Assembly (NCBI GenBank): GCA_014804795.1
Contig: JAAUZC010000036.1
Span: 147,609-211,608, forward strand
Reading direction: 5' to 3'
Length of the DNA stretch: 64,000 nt
From: Lachnospiraceae bacterium
GTDB lineage: Bacteria > Bacillota > Clostridia > Lachnospirales > Lachnospiraceae
In this document: in pieces, positions 54,043-63,237 of the stretch
Numbering within the stretch: position 1 is the first letter of the stretch
Layout: every line of letters begins with the position of its first letter
Translations under genes and position numbers: made by a program
Notes under the pieces: generated by a model
Databases searched by the model: none
Told to the model about the DNA's origin: nothing
The model's input: only the letters and a program-made list of their open reading frames with translations

Positions 54043-54852
54043 ATGGACTTTGCCAGAGGGAAAAAAATCATACAATTTAACAAAGAGCAGAAAGAAAAAA
54101 TAGATGCGGCGTTGGAGCGTTTTTATGCCAAAAGTGGAATTCCTCTGGGAAGTACTTTAAAATTTGACAGTTGGGATTATGTAAAGCTTATTGCATCCAA
54201 GTTTTGCGTTTTATCGGTGTTTTTGCCTATGAAAGATAAGGAATTGGGCGCGCTGCTGTACCATACGAAAGAAATTTCCTATATGTTGGTAAATTCTGCA
54301 ATTCCTCAGGCAAACAGAAATTTTGCTTATTGCCATGAAATTTATCATGCAATGAATCCGGGGAAGATGTTGTTAAAGCATGGTATGGAGATGTATCTTG
54401 ATATGGATTATCAGGATAGTGAAGATGAAAAAATGGCAAATGCTTTTGCCGGCTGTCTGCTGATGCCTGAAGAGAAAATAAAAAAGGCTTATTCGGGCTT
54501 TCAGAACGAAAGCAATTCTATACCGGAAATCACAGCGAGAGTGGCGGAATGCTTTGGCGCGCCTTTTGTGGCGGCAGTAATCAGAATTTATGAACTGGGA
54601 TTGTACAATGATGCAAAGGAACTAGAGAGGCTGCTAAGCCTGCAAAAGGAAAAAGTATATAGATTATACGAAAAACTTTGGCTGAATACGGGGTATTTAA
54701 AACCGTCAGGCAGCAATCAATTTGCTGCACTTAAGAATTTGATGGAAGCTCAGGCAAAAGAGTTGGTAAAAGAGGGGCTGCTATCCGAAAATGACGCAAA
54801 ATATATTTTGAATAAACTGGAACAATTGTACCGGGAAATTGGAGAAGAATAA
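54043..54852 (+). CDS. ImmA/IrrE family metallopeptidase
   Basis: A 269-aa protein with the COG2856-type zinc site: His98, Glu99 and His102 in AYCHEIYHAMNPG, and the third ligand Glu129 in EDEKMANAFAGCLLMP. The family includes ImmA, which cleaves the ICEBs1 repressor, and the Deinococcus DNA-damage response protease IrrE. The C-terminal region (about 180-269; PEITARVAECFGAPFVAAVIRIYELG and helices) is an extension with helical content. It is encoded right after the XRE gene and its stop overlaps the PIN-like gene start, so all three are translated together. It probably cleaves the XRE protein on an unknown signal (inference). Confidence 0.88.
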   Translation: MDFARGKKIIQFNKEQKEKIDAALERFYAKSGIPLGSTLKFDSWDYVKLIASKFCVLSVFLPMKDKELGALLYHTKEISYMLVNSAIPQANRNFAYCHEIYHAMNPGKMLLKHGMEMYLDMDYQDSEDEKMANAFAGCLLMPEEKIKKAYSGFQNESNSIPEITARVAECFGAPFVAAVIRIYELGLYNDAKELERLLSLQKEKVYRLYEKLWLNTGYLKPSGSNQFAALKNLMEAQAKELVKEGLLSENDAKYILNKLEQLYREIGEE

Positions 54853-55781
54853 TGATAAAACAATATGTTTTTCCGCCGAAGAACTGGGCGGAGGTTTCCC
54901 GGGGGATGATCGTTTCAAAAGAGGAGAAACTAAAGGCATTGCTGCAGGAAAAAAGATGGTACTTTTATGATACCTGTGCGTTGATGCACCATGCGCGTCC
55001 GGGGTGCAGCGAAGCTATGATTCGATATATAAAAAAGCATCAGGGCGTTGTGATTCTGCTTCAGACGATCGTGATGGAATTGAACTCCATAGAACAGGAT
55101 AATATCATCTTGCAGGGGCACCGGGAGTATATCAGAAAAATAATAGATAATGACATTCCTGTCATTTTTATGCCGGAGGAGGATTGCTGTGGAATCCTGC
55201 CGGCAGTGATGAAGATTAACCGTGGAGAAAGAAATGAACGTTTTACATATGCGATTCGTCAATTAAGGGGAGGAAACAGCGGAATAGGAAAAGCGTTAGA
55301 TGCTTTATCGGATGCAGATAAAAAGCAGATTTTAAATGGAAAACCTGTATTGGAGGAGTTGGGGGATAATGCAATAAAAAAAATAAGGGCGAAGAAGCAG
55401 GAAAAAGACAGTATGGGAGAGGAAATGATTTTTTATTGTATGATCATGTTGGCCAGTCTGCTTCATCCCATGGTGGTACTCAGTGATGATAAATCTGCAT
55501 TTGACAGGTTTTGCCGTACAGAGACCTATATAAAAGAACATTATCAAAGAAAAGAAATACAATATTATTCTTCTGTGCATCTGTGCCACATGATGTATCA
55601 ACAGGGTATTCTGTCGGAGAATGAGGTAGAGAATTTCCTGAAAGCAGCGTATGGAGAGGGCATGCGGGTAAGTTTCAGAGGTATTACGGCGCGGGATGTG
55701 GATACGGAGGAAAAAGTGGAATCGATAGAAGACATTGCGAAGCTTATCTGTGAAGATAAAGAATTACGGATTTTGATATAG
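54852..55781 (+). CDS. PIN-like domain nuclease candidate
   Basis: A 309-aa protein. Acidic residues are placed as in PIN-domain RNases: Asp40 (WYFYDTCALMHH), Glu76 (VMELNS) and Asp212/Asp213 with Asp218 (VVLSDDKSAFDRF). These and the flanking hydrophobic strands suggest a PIN-like fold with a helical insertion between about 95 and 205, which is larger than in simple VapC toxins. The C-terminal 60 residues (FRGITARDVDTEEKVESI) are an added region. Its ATG overlaps the end of the ImmA/IrrE gene (TAATG). Nuclease activity and target are inference. Confidence 0.72.
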   Translation: MIKQYVFPPKNWAEVSRGMIVSKEEKLKALLQEKRWYFYDTCALMHHARPGCSEAMIRYIKKHQGVVILLQTIVMELNSIEQDNIILQGHREYIRKIIDNDIPVIFMPEEDCCGILPAVMKINRGERNERFTYAIRQLRGGNSGIGKALDALSDADKKQILNGKPVLEELGDNAIKKIRAKKQEKDSMGEEMIFYCMIMLASLLHPMVVLSDDKSAFDRFCRTETYIKEHYQRKEIQYYSSVHLCHMMYQQGILSENEVENFLKAAYGEGMRVSFRGITARDVDTEEKVESIEDIAKLICEDKELRILI

Positions 55782-55828
55782 AATGTGAAAATTTATAGGT
55801 AATGAAAGGGACAAGGTAGGTTATTGCC

Positions 55829-57243
55829 ATGGTAAAGTCAATTAAGGAATATATTATCAGTAAAAGATTTTTATATACACTATGCTTTATCGCGTTGTCT
55901 GTTATAGACTGGACAAGAGGAAGCCAGATGGGTGCTGTCTGGTCATGAACTGCTAATATGACAGGTGTGGTAATGGCTGTGATCCTTTTCAGCGCCTGTT
56001 CTCAAAAAGAATTTCTGAAACCAGTGTATGCGATATATTCTTTGATTGGTGTCACGGCATTGGCAGTAGCTTATTATTGGTGGCCGAGGCATCAAGAGGC
56101 GTTTTATGTAGGGCAGCTTTTGACGGCTGTATGGAATATGTGGTTTCTTGGCATTTTTGTGATTAAAATGTTTTTGGAAACAGTTGTTTATAAGACATAG
56201 AAGCTTCATTTTTGCAAAACAGAGATAGTTGCTACAGTGATGCTTCTTTCCGTAAATGAAGATATCTGGCCCGGATGGTATCTGGTAATGTTCGGGCTGT
56301 TTTACCATACAGAATATAAAACAGAAGATACGGAAGCGCTGAAAGAGGGAATGTTAGATGGTATTATCACATCGTTTTTCCCGCTACAAGGCGCGGCGTA
56401 TGTGTTTCGGTCGTATGATGTTGTCCGATACAAAGGAATCTATAGTAACTGTAATATAAATGCGTTGTTTTATGGTATCGTATGGGTTGCTTTTTTAATC
56501 AGATTATACGATATCCGCAAGAAGAAAGAAAAAATGGAAAGAAGTACTGTGCTTTTTATTTGCCGGTGCAATGGCTGCATTTTCCTTTATGACGGGCTGC
56601 AGGACAGCATGGTTGGCAATGTTTATAACAGGATTCTTTTATGTTATTCTGGCTGATTTTCATGGCTTAAAAACCAAAGCAGGCAGATTTTTGAGGCCCG
56701 ATTACTTTTGCGGCAGCACGCTATATATCGCCGATATTCCATCATCCAATCTGGTATGATGGAGAGTATAGTACGAGAAAGGTTCATTTGTTTGATCCCT
56801 GGGATTCGGAAAAGTATGTTTCCTGGGAAAAATTTTCGGAGGGATTGACCGGAAGAATTAAGCCGATAATCAAAATGATTTTTGGAGAAGAAGAGGCCGG
56901 TTTACTGACCAGGCAGCATCCTCTGAGACAAAGGAGATAACCCGTACAGTGGACAGCTCAATACAGATTCGGGTTGCTATGTCTGGCACACACAGAATAC
57001 GTTTGTTCAGTTCTGGTATTATTATGGGATTTCGTCAGCAATATTGTTCGTGGTTCTTGCTGCAGCGCTTGTTGTTGTCAGCAGTAAGAAAATATTAAAA
57101 GGACTGGATATTGCGTTGTCATGCGTACTGTATGTTGTTTTCTGGATTATGTGCGGGCTGGCGGAATGCGTCTGGTATCCCAGGCAGATGATATTGTTTT
57201 TAGTATTCTTTACACCTAAGTTTTTGCAAAATGTAGAAGAGTA
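55829..57243 (+). pseudogene. decayed Wzy/O-antigen-ligase-like polymerase gene
   Basis: Starting MVKSIKEYIISKRFLYTLCF at 55829, the frame is broken by an in-frame TGA at 55946, a TAG at 56198 and at least two frameshifts (about 56560-56575 and 56735-56760), then returns to the original frame until 57243. The pieces read as one membrane protein: helices with VVMAVILFSAC, FSFMTGCRTAW, a soluble stretch (HLFDPWDSEKYVSWEK, in a frame ending at 56938) and the final FVVLAAALVVVSSKK helix. The length and hydrophobic pattern resemble Wzy-type polymerases or ligases such as the intact gene at 61465. It lies in the glycan locus, so it is probably an old polymerase now replaced. Confidence 0.75.
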
Positions 57244-57290
57244 ATAGGAAAAGGAGGGTAATAGATGCGTCCCGTCAAAATAAATAACAA

Positions 57291-57322
57291 CGGGACTCCG
57301 GGATAATCACCCAGGGGTTCCC
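57291..57322 (-). terminator. terminator of the minus-strand dehydratase gene
   Basis: Just past the stop codon an imperfect hairpin (GGGAACCCCTGGG... and CCCGGAGTCCC on the minus strand, 6-nt loop) is followed by a T-rich tract. Confidence 0.5.
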
Positions 57323-59200
57323 TTATAACTTTTTATATACATAGGTAGGAACAATCTTTTGCACAACAGCCCGTACATCCTCCGGCCTTTTCCCTTCGTC
57401 GGCAACAACGCCTGCCAGTGCATCAAGGCCGTCTTTAAATTCCGCTTCATCTATTTCAATAGGCTTACCGATATGGATTAGATGGTTGGCGGTATCTTTC
57501 ATTCCTTCTTCACTCATCAAAAGCTCTTCATATAATTTCTCACCGGGGCGAAGTCCTGTGATCTTTATTTCAATATCCTCGCCCGGGACATAGCCGGAAA
57601 GCTTGATCAGGTTTTCTGCCAGATCATAAATTCTGACAGGTTCTCCCATATCCAGAATAAAAATCTCGCCGCCCTTTGCGTAAGCACCCGCCTGAAGAAC
57701 AAGGGAAACGGCTTCCGGAATTGTCATAAAATAACGGATGATATCTTTATGAGTTACTGTAACAGGTCCTCCCTGCTCAATCTGCTTTTTAAATAAGGGA
57801 ATGACACTGCCGTTACTGCCAAGTACATTTCCAAACCTGACGGCCACAAATTCTGTGGCATATTTTTGATTGAGCTGCTGAATGATCATCTCACAGATCC
57901 GCTTTGAGGCCCCCATAATATTTGTGGGATTTACAGCCTTGTCGGTGGAAATAAGAACAAATTTCTTTGTACCGTTTTCTCCGGCAGCGGTTGCTGTTTT
58001 CAACGTACCGAACACATTATTTTTAATAGCTTCAATGGGGCTGTCCTCCATTAACGGCACATGCTTATGGGCAGCGGCATGATAAACAATATCAGGATGA
58101 TATGTTTTAAAAATCGTCTGCATCCGGGCGGTGTTTCTGACAGAGGCAATCAGAACGACCAGATTCAGTTCAGGATGGTTTACTTTGATTTCCTGTTGAA
58201 TATCATAAGCGTTATTCTCATAGATATCCACAATAATGAGCTGTTTGGCGCCATGCCCCGCAATCTGTCGGCACAACTCGCTGCCGATCGAACCGCCGCC
58301 GCCGGTGACCATCACGACTTTATCTTTCACATAACCGATAATTTCATCTACATTCACCTCGATAGGATCCCTGCCAAGCAGGTCTTCTATCTGTACCTGG
58401 CGAAGGGAAGAAACACTGACATCGCCATTGATAAGCTGATAGATACCGGGAACAAGCTGCATTTGACAGCCGGTATCTTTACAGATTTCCAGAATCTCCC
58501 TGATTTGGGTTTTGGAAGCAGAAGGAATGGCAATAATGATTTCTTCTATATGATAATCTTCAACGGCGTCGTGAATACAGCTTCGATCGCCGACGATCGG
58601 GATGCCGCGAAGCAGTTTTTTATGGCAGCCGGGATTATCATCTATGACGCACATCACTTTCAAATTTACGTAAGCACTGGATTCAATTTCTTTTATGATA
58701 GAATTTCCGGCAGCACCGGCTCCGATCACCATCGTATTTTTCTTCTCAGGATTTTTGGAAACAGAACGTCTCCTGCTGTTGAACAGACGGAGAATCCTGT
58801 AGCTGAAGCGGGTGCCGCAGACCATGATCATCAGAAGAAAAGCATACATCGGATAGTAGCTTCGCGGCATTCTGATTGGTAAAACAGCAACCAGAAAAAT
58901 CTGTATAAAGAAGCAGGCGGCACAAGCACCGGCAATGTTGATCAGTTCGTTTGTGCTGGCATAGCGCCATACGCTCTTATAAAGTTTGAACAGCCAGAAT
59001 ACGATTAGAGCGGCAACAAGATCAAACGGCAGTAAAAGAGTTGCAGCCTCCACATATTGCATATACTGCCCCTGAAAACTGAAATCAAACCGCCAGTATA
59101 ATGCGCCGTAGGAGGCAACTACTACCGCAAGCATGTCCAATATTAATAAAATTACGATTCTGCTGATGGGAATATGCCATATATTAAATTTTGTTTTCAC
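57323..59200 (-). CDS. FlaA1/CapD-type membrane nucleotide-sugar 4,6-dehydratase
   Basis: A 625-aa protein. Four to five N-terminal helices (about 10-125) and a CoA-binding-like Rossmann region (about 140-270; MVIGAGAAGNSIIKEIESS) precede an SDR catalytic domain (about 290-590) with VTGGGGSIGSELCRQI, YHAAAHKHVPLMEDSPIEA, and STDKAVNPTNIMGASKR, where Met-x3-Lys replaces the usual Tyr-x3-Lys, as in UDP-GlcNAc 4,6-dehydratases of the FlaA1/PglF/WbpM/CapD group. It starts a path to rare amino sugars. It opens with GTG after AAGGAG. Its opposite orientation inside the plus-strand locus fits rearrangement. Confidence 0.93.
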   Translation of the reverse strand: MKTKFNIWHIPISRIVILLILDMLAVVVASYGALYWRFDFSFQGQYMQYVEAATLLLPFDLVAALIVFWLFKLYKSVWRYASTNELINIAGACAACFFIQIFLVAVLPIRMPRSYYPMYAFLLMIMVCGTRFSYRILRLFNSRRRSVSKNPEKKNTMVIGAGAAGNSIIKEIESSAYVNLKVMCVIDDNPGCHKKLLRGIPIVGDRSCIHDAVEDYHIEEIIIAIPSASKTQIREILEICKDTGCQMQLVPGIYQLINGDVSVSSLRQVQIEDLLGRDPIEVNVDEIIGYVKDKVVMVTGGGGSIGSELCRQIAGHGAKQLIIVDIYENNAYDIQQEIKVNHPELNLVVLIASVRNTARMQTIFKTYHPDIVYHAAAHKHVPLMEDSPIEAIKNNVFGTLKTATAAGENGTKKFVLISTDKAVNPTNIMGASKRICEMIIQQLNQKYATEFVAVRFGNVLGSNGSVIPLFKKQIEQGGPVTVTHKDIIRYFMTIPEAVSLVLQAGAYAKGGEIFILDMGEPVRIYDLAENLIKLSGYVPGEDIEIKITGLRPGEKLYEELLMSEEGMKDTANHLIHIGKPIEIDEAEFKDGLDALAGVVADEGKRPEDVRAVVQKIVPTYVYKKL

Positions 59201-59237
59201 GATAACTCCTTAATTTTTCAATTCAATTTTCTTTCTT

Positions 59238-59266
59238 ATTCTACATCAGATAGATGGAAATTACAA
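59238..59266 (-). promoter_or_regulatory. promoter of the dehydratase gene
   Basis: On the minus strand TTGTAA (59261-59266) and TAGAAT (59238-59243) have a 17-bp spacer, about 40 bp upstream of the GTG start. Confidence 0.6.
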
Positions 59267-59375
59267 TAAATAAATATAGAATTCTCAGGGTTGGTTCAAT
59301 TATCAATAAAGTTGGAGCCCGAACTTTAATGCTCAGCTTTACCCCCTTTATTTTCCCCAACCATGACTGCTATCT

Positions 59376-60685
59376 GCGATTACTGCTAGAGTAAAGTTTT
59401 TGTAGGGAAAAAGAATAGATAAAAAGCGAAAGCACCTATTTCTGTGTTAGGATTAAAGTGACCAAACAAAAATCCAAAGAAAAAGGTGCTTCCATGATCA
59501 ATAGTATACAACAGTTTCAGACTGAAGTGTCAAAGCTGACATCCCTTGGTGAGGGCACATATAAAAAGACTTATTTCCACAATCCACAGACCGGTGAAAG
59601 ATGCTGCCTGCTCGACAGGCTGATGGGTTTCGGGCGTGGGGAGAGACTGACAGAGGATGCCATAGCAAGGATCTATGAAGAAGTAGCAGACAGCAGTTAC
59701 AGGAAGGGCGGCATGAATGCCAGCATATCGGGGATGCCGTTAGCAAAGAGATAGTCATGGCCAAGCTGCATCCGCTGCAGTTCCTGCCGGCAGGGAGACC
59801 CGAAGAAAAGCGGCAGGCAAAGACATTGTATATCGATGCGGATGAAGACCATGTGCCGCTGCAGTATCTGGAGGAAAAGGGAAATATAAAAGGTCTGGTG
59901 GGGAATACCTTCATGCCAAAACTGGTCTATGTCAATGGGGACGGTGCGGACTGGATAAAGGCAGGGGCAAAAATACATGCAAAAGCGAAGTTCGTCCTTG
60001 ACAGGTACCATATGCATAAATATATCATAACAGCCACCTCCCACCTGGGTGGTCTGGCACAGAAGGCACGGAGTGATATCTGGCGTGACATAAACGGAAG
60101 CAGGAGGCAGGGGAGGCCTTTGACAGGATCACGGGAATCACGGAATCCGTGAGCAAACAGAAAACGGTAGAAGCATCAAAGAACTATATCCTGGGACACT
60201 GGCCAGCCATCATGAACAGTGTACGAAACCGTAAGGATAACATCCACTGCAGCGCGGAAGGGCATATCAGCCATGTCTATGCGGACCGGATGAGCTCGAG
60301 GCCTCTTGGGTGGTCAAGGACAGGCGCGGATAAGATGGCACGGCTGAGGGTGTATAAAAAGAATGGCGGGAACATGCTGGAACTTGTGAGATACCAGAAA
60401 AAGGAACTTCCGTTGGCGGCAGGGATGGAAGAGATCATATGCTCGGCGGAAGATGTACTGAGAAGCGAACGGAAGAACCGGAAAGACCTTGGGGAAATAG
60501 CAGACCTGCCGTTATATACGATACCATATCCGCAGATCAGAAAGATTGCGGCAATAAAAAATCATATATGGTGCTTGTAGGAATATAAGACTTCAGGTAT
60601 AGTAAAGATGGTCGAACGTTCTGACCAGATCAAGGGACTACTCTGTCTGTATCATTCCTACAATAAACTTACACTATCGCGATTA
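59376..60685 (+). mobile_element. degenerate ISLre2-type insertion sequence
   Basis: The element holds a broken transposase gene. Imperfect terminal inverted repeats are seen at 59387-59408 (TAGAGTAAAGTTTTTGTAGG start) and, reversed, at 60655-60676 (16-17 of 22 bases match). Outside them the 7-mer GCGATTA occurs on both sides (59376-59382 and 60679-60685), a candidate target duplication. The size, about 1.3 kb, is somewhat short for a complete ISLre2 element. Confidence 0.65.
59494..60579 (+). pseudogene. broken ISLre2 (UPF0236) transposase
   Basis: Three fragments in different frames read as one transposase: MINSIQQFQTEVSKLTSLGEG...RKGGMNASISG (to about 59754), LHPLQFLPAGRPEEKRQAKTLYIDADEDHVP...DRYHMHKYI (59757-60150) and KQKTVEASKNYILGHWPAIMN...CSAEGHISHVYADRMSSRPLGWS (from about 60149). 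The YIDADEDHVP and SAEGHISHVYADRMSSRP segments are typical of the family. At least two frameshifts, with missing sequence near the first junction, make it inactive. Confidence 0.8.
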
Positions 60686-60861
60686 TTAAAAATAGTGACA
60701 TTTTATATAGGATATGATACAATAATATCAAAGTCAAAAGCTCCCTATAGCGCCTTGAAAAGTTCATATATTTTGTAGTAAACACACACCAAAATGACGT
60801 AAATGCTGTATACATAGAGATATTAAAACCGTAGTGCGACTTGGAAAAGAAGGTAATCCCT

Positions 60862-61317
60862 ATGTCATTCAAAGAAAACTCTTACCAGTAGATGTCATTT
60901 ACAGATAGTTTTTCCGGCCTGACTGCCAGGGGACAAAAGTCCTCAGATGTTCTGCGGGGCATGAGCCGAAAAGCTGTTTTTATTAGGAAACAGAGCAGTC
61001 AATGTATGGTTTCCTTCCCGCGTGAGAAATGTGTGGGCTGCCTATATCAGATGAAGTGCAGGCCGAAAATCCATAAGCGGGTTGCAAAAATAGTAACATC
61101 CAAAGCGGCACATGGACGGGCGGGAATACAACGGAGCATGAAAAGCGAAGAATTCAAAAACTATGCAAGACTCCGCAATGGGGCGGAGACTGTCCCGTCA
61201 AACCAATTATGTGAAGAAGCCAGGCCATTATGCCAAAAATCCGGTATTGGCATAAAACGAGGCAGAGAATACCTGTCAATATCCAGGAGAAGTCCGGCGA
61301 TATACTACAAAATATGA
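60862..61317 (+). pseudogene. IS1182-type transposase remnant with internal deletion
   Basis: The N-terminal start MSFKENSYQ, a TAG stop, then in-frame MSFTDSFSGLTARGQK resembles the beginning of a Lachnospiraceae IS1182-like transposase. It then jumps to a C-terminal part with the cysteine pattern CVGCLYQMKCRPK, the REQ-like R-x-S segment and RLRNGAETVPSNQL. The central catalytic region is missing, so this is a deletion relic. No clear ends were found. Confidence 0.65.
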
Positions 61318-61397
61318 TTTTTTCAAGATGCTATAGAAATGGGGCGATTTTTTGATGGTTTTTGCCCCCAACATCATATAATCTCATAAGTGTTGAA

Positions 61398-61442
61398 ATC
61401 CCAAAGGGAGAAAAGGCTTTAAAGATTCCTGACTTTTGGGAT
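61398..61442 (+). other. leader hairpin before the ligase/polymerase gene
   Basis: ATCCCAAA (61398-61405) and TTTGGGAT (61435-61442) are perfect 8-bp arms around a 29-nt loop, directly before the AGGAGG ribosome site of the next gene. It may be an old element end or an RNA structure affecting translation. Confidence 0.4.
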
Positions 61443-61464
61443 GGTTTAAGGAGGTAAACAATAA

Positions 61465-62952
61465 TTGAGCATAAAAGATTTTGTAAATTCAAAAGACAAG
61501 TATATGTACTACATTATGACCGTAGTATGTCTGTTTCTCCTGATGGTATTGTTTGTATGCCTTATGTATGCCTCAGACGCGACATTTCAGACACGCAAGG
61601 ATATATTTTACTATGCGGGAGTAACCTCATTTTTAATAGTATTGATACTAATAAGAAAAATTTCTTTTTTTAATGCTCCTATATTGGCAACGGCTGCTGT
61701 GTATGCCATTGCCTCTGTAAAATCAGTGATCACCGATTATCTTGCCGGTAAGTACGGATTTGAGTATCGAAATGCCTTATTGGCCAAATATGTGGCGTGG
61801 GGTCTTTTTTTGATCATTTTAGTGGATGTGATTCGAACAGAGAAAAAGCCGTGCCTCAAGAAAGAAATCAAATTTATTCCATATGTCATTTTGATAGCGT
61901 TTTCCTGTGCTCTGGCCATGAATTTGCAGTATTCCCTAAGTGTGTTCTGTCCGTTTGCGGCGCTTTATTTGACCCCGATCAGTAAAAAGCAGTGGATGTG
62001 GCTTGTGGATTGCCTGACGACAGCATACTATGGGGCGTTTGTGTGTGTGATGACGAAGTCTTTGATAATAGTGCCCTACGAAGGTAAGGGTATTAATTAT
62101 TATGGAATTTTTACGACTGCTGCTCATTTGGGTATTTTTTGCGCGGGAGCATTTGTTTGTGTTATGTATTGGTTCGTAAAATTCTGGACTGCAGAGAAAA
62201 AGAATATGATGAAAGTGGGTCTGTGTGTTCTGGCTATGGTGTTTCCTGTTTACACTACACTGATTGTATATTCCAGAGATGCGGAACTGGGTCTTCTGGG
62301 ATGTGTTTTGTTTGTTTTTGTTTTTGTGGTGCCCAAAAGGCCAGATGCATGGAAAAAGAGGGGAATTGGCATGTTGGCGATAATTGCGGTGACTGTGTTA
62401 TGCGGCATGCTTCTTTTGAGATTTTTAGTTGGTGTCGATGCAGGTTCTCTTAAAGAGGCAGAGGGGATATTGGGAAAGCGTTATCTAAGGTGGGTAAAGG
62501 TGGCAGAGGTGATGTATACAAGTGAGAATACATACTTCCACAGCCCTGTTATGTCAGCGATAGATATGCTGTTGTCTATTAGACCGAGAATTCTGGTGGA
62601 GGCCTTAAAAAAGGTCTCATTCTTTGGAAATAACAGCATGTCAGTCGTGGTTAAGGGCCGTGATTATCCACATCCTCATAATACTTATGTATCCTGGCTG
62701 ATGATGTATGGCTGGCTTGGCGGTATTCCTATGATTATTTGGTTTTTCAGCTTTCTTGTGAGGTCGGTGAGTGGTGTGTTGAAAAAAGATTTTAAATATC
62801 TATTTCCGTTTTTGTGGGGGGCGTTTATGGTTTTTGCCATGCTGTTTGAAACCATAGTGTGGATGGCACCGGCGACTTTTATTTTGCTTTTTGTACAGTA
62901 TCCTTTGCTGGTTGAACAGTTGGAAGACGGAGAGGAAGCCTCATTAAGTTGA
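61465..62952 (+). CDS. O-antigen ligase/Wzy-type polymerase-like protein
   Basis: A 495-aa membrane protein with about 11 helices. The Wzy_C/O-antigen-ligase signature loop is present: GRDYPHPHNTYVSWLMMYGWLGGIPMI, containing the HxHNxY-type motif in a large extracellular loop of about 100 residues. Such proteins polymerise or ligate lipid-linked glycans outside the membrane. It begins with TTG after a strong AAGGAGG site. It probably replaced the broken gene at 55829. It follows IS remnants and precedes loaP, with no other glycan gene between. Confidence 0.87.
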   Translation: MSIKDFVNSKDKYMYYIMTVVCLFLLMVLFVCLMYASDATFQTRKDIFYYAGVTSFLIVLILIRKISFFNAPILATAAVYAIASVKSVITDYLAGKYGFEYRNALLAKYVAWGLFLIILVDVIRTEKKPCLKKEIKFIPYVILIAFSCALAMNLQYSLSVFCPFAALYLTPISKKQWMWLVDCLTTAYYGAFVCVMTKSLIIVPYEGKGINYYGIFTTAAHLGIFCAGAFVCVMYWFVKFWTAEKKNMMKVGLCVLAMVFPVYTTLIVYSRDAELGLLGCVLFVFVFVVPKRPDAWKKRGIGMLAIIAVTVLCGMLLLRFLVGVDAGSLKEAEGILGKRYLRWVKVAEVMYTSENTYFHSPVMSAIDMLLSIRPRILVEALKKVSFFGNNSMSVVVKGRDYPHPHNTYVSWLMMYGWLGGIPMIIWFFSFLVRSVSGVLKKDFKYLFPFLWGAFMVFAMLFETIVWMAPATFILLFVQYPLLVEQLEDGEEASLS

Positions 62953-63237
62953 TTGAAGCAGAATCCCGAGGAAATTTCCGGTTGCTTTTTTACTTGTGGA
63001 GTGATAAAATCACTTTGATACAAAATATCATTTTGAGAGTTCTTGAAGCGTGGGCACTTGAACTTTTGGGGATATCATATATTCGGATGCAGATAATTAC
63101 CCGTATAGCAGGAGATGCATCAATTTATAATTGTGTAAGGGCAAAATATTCGTCACGCACAAATGGCGAAGCTTACCCTAAAACAGACTTATGCCCGCGG
63201 TTTTTATGAAAATTGTCATAATGCGGAGGGCATAAGT
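62953..63237. other. unassigned region upstream of loaP
   Basis: A 285-bp stretch without a supported gene. A frame open from 62949 to 63209 (86 codons, TTG start) has no ribosome site and no recognised similarity; it might be a relic of a gene. No obvious promoter was identified for loaP. Confidence 0.35.

Noticed and set aside
53564..55781. Prophage or integrative element
   Set aside because: The XRE-ImmA/IrrE pair is typical of such elements, but no integrase, attachment repeats, structural or conjugation genes are present.
58061..58882. 273-codon plus-strand open frame
   Set aside because: It lies antisense within the well-supported dehydratase gene, has no ribosome site and no recognisable motif.
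62949..63209. 86-codon plus-strand open frame
   Set aside because: TTG start without ribosome site and no recognised similarity; listed only as an unassigned region.
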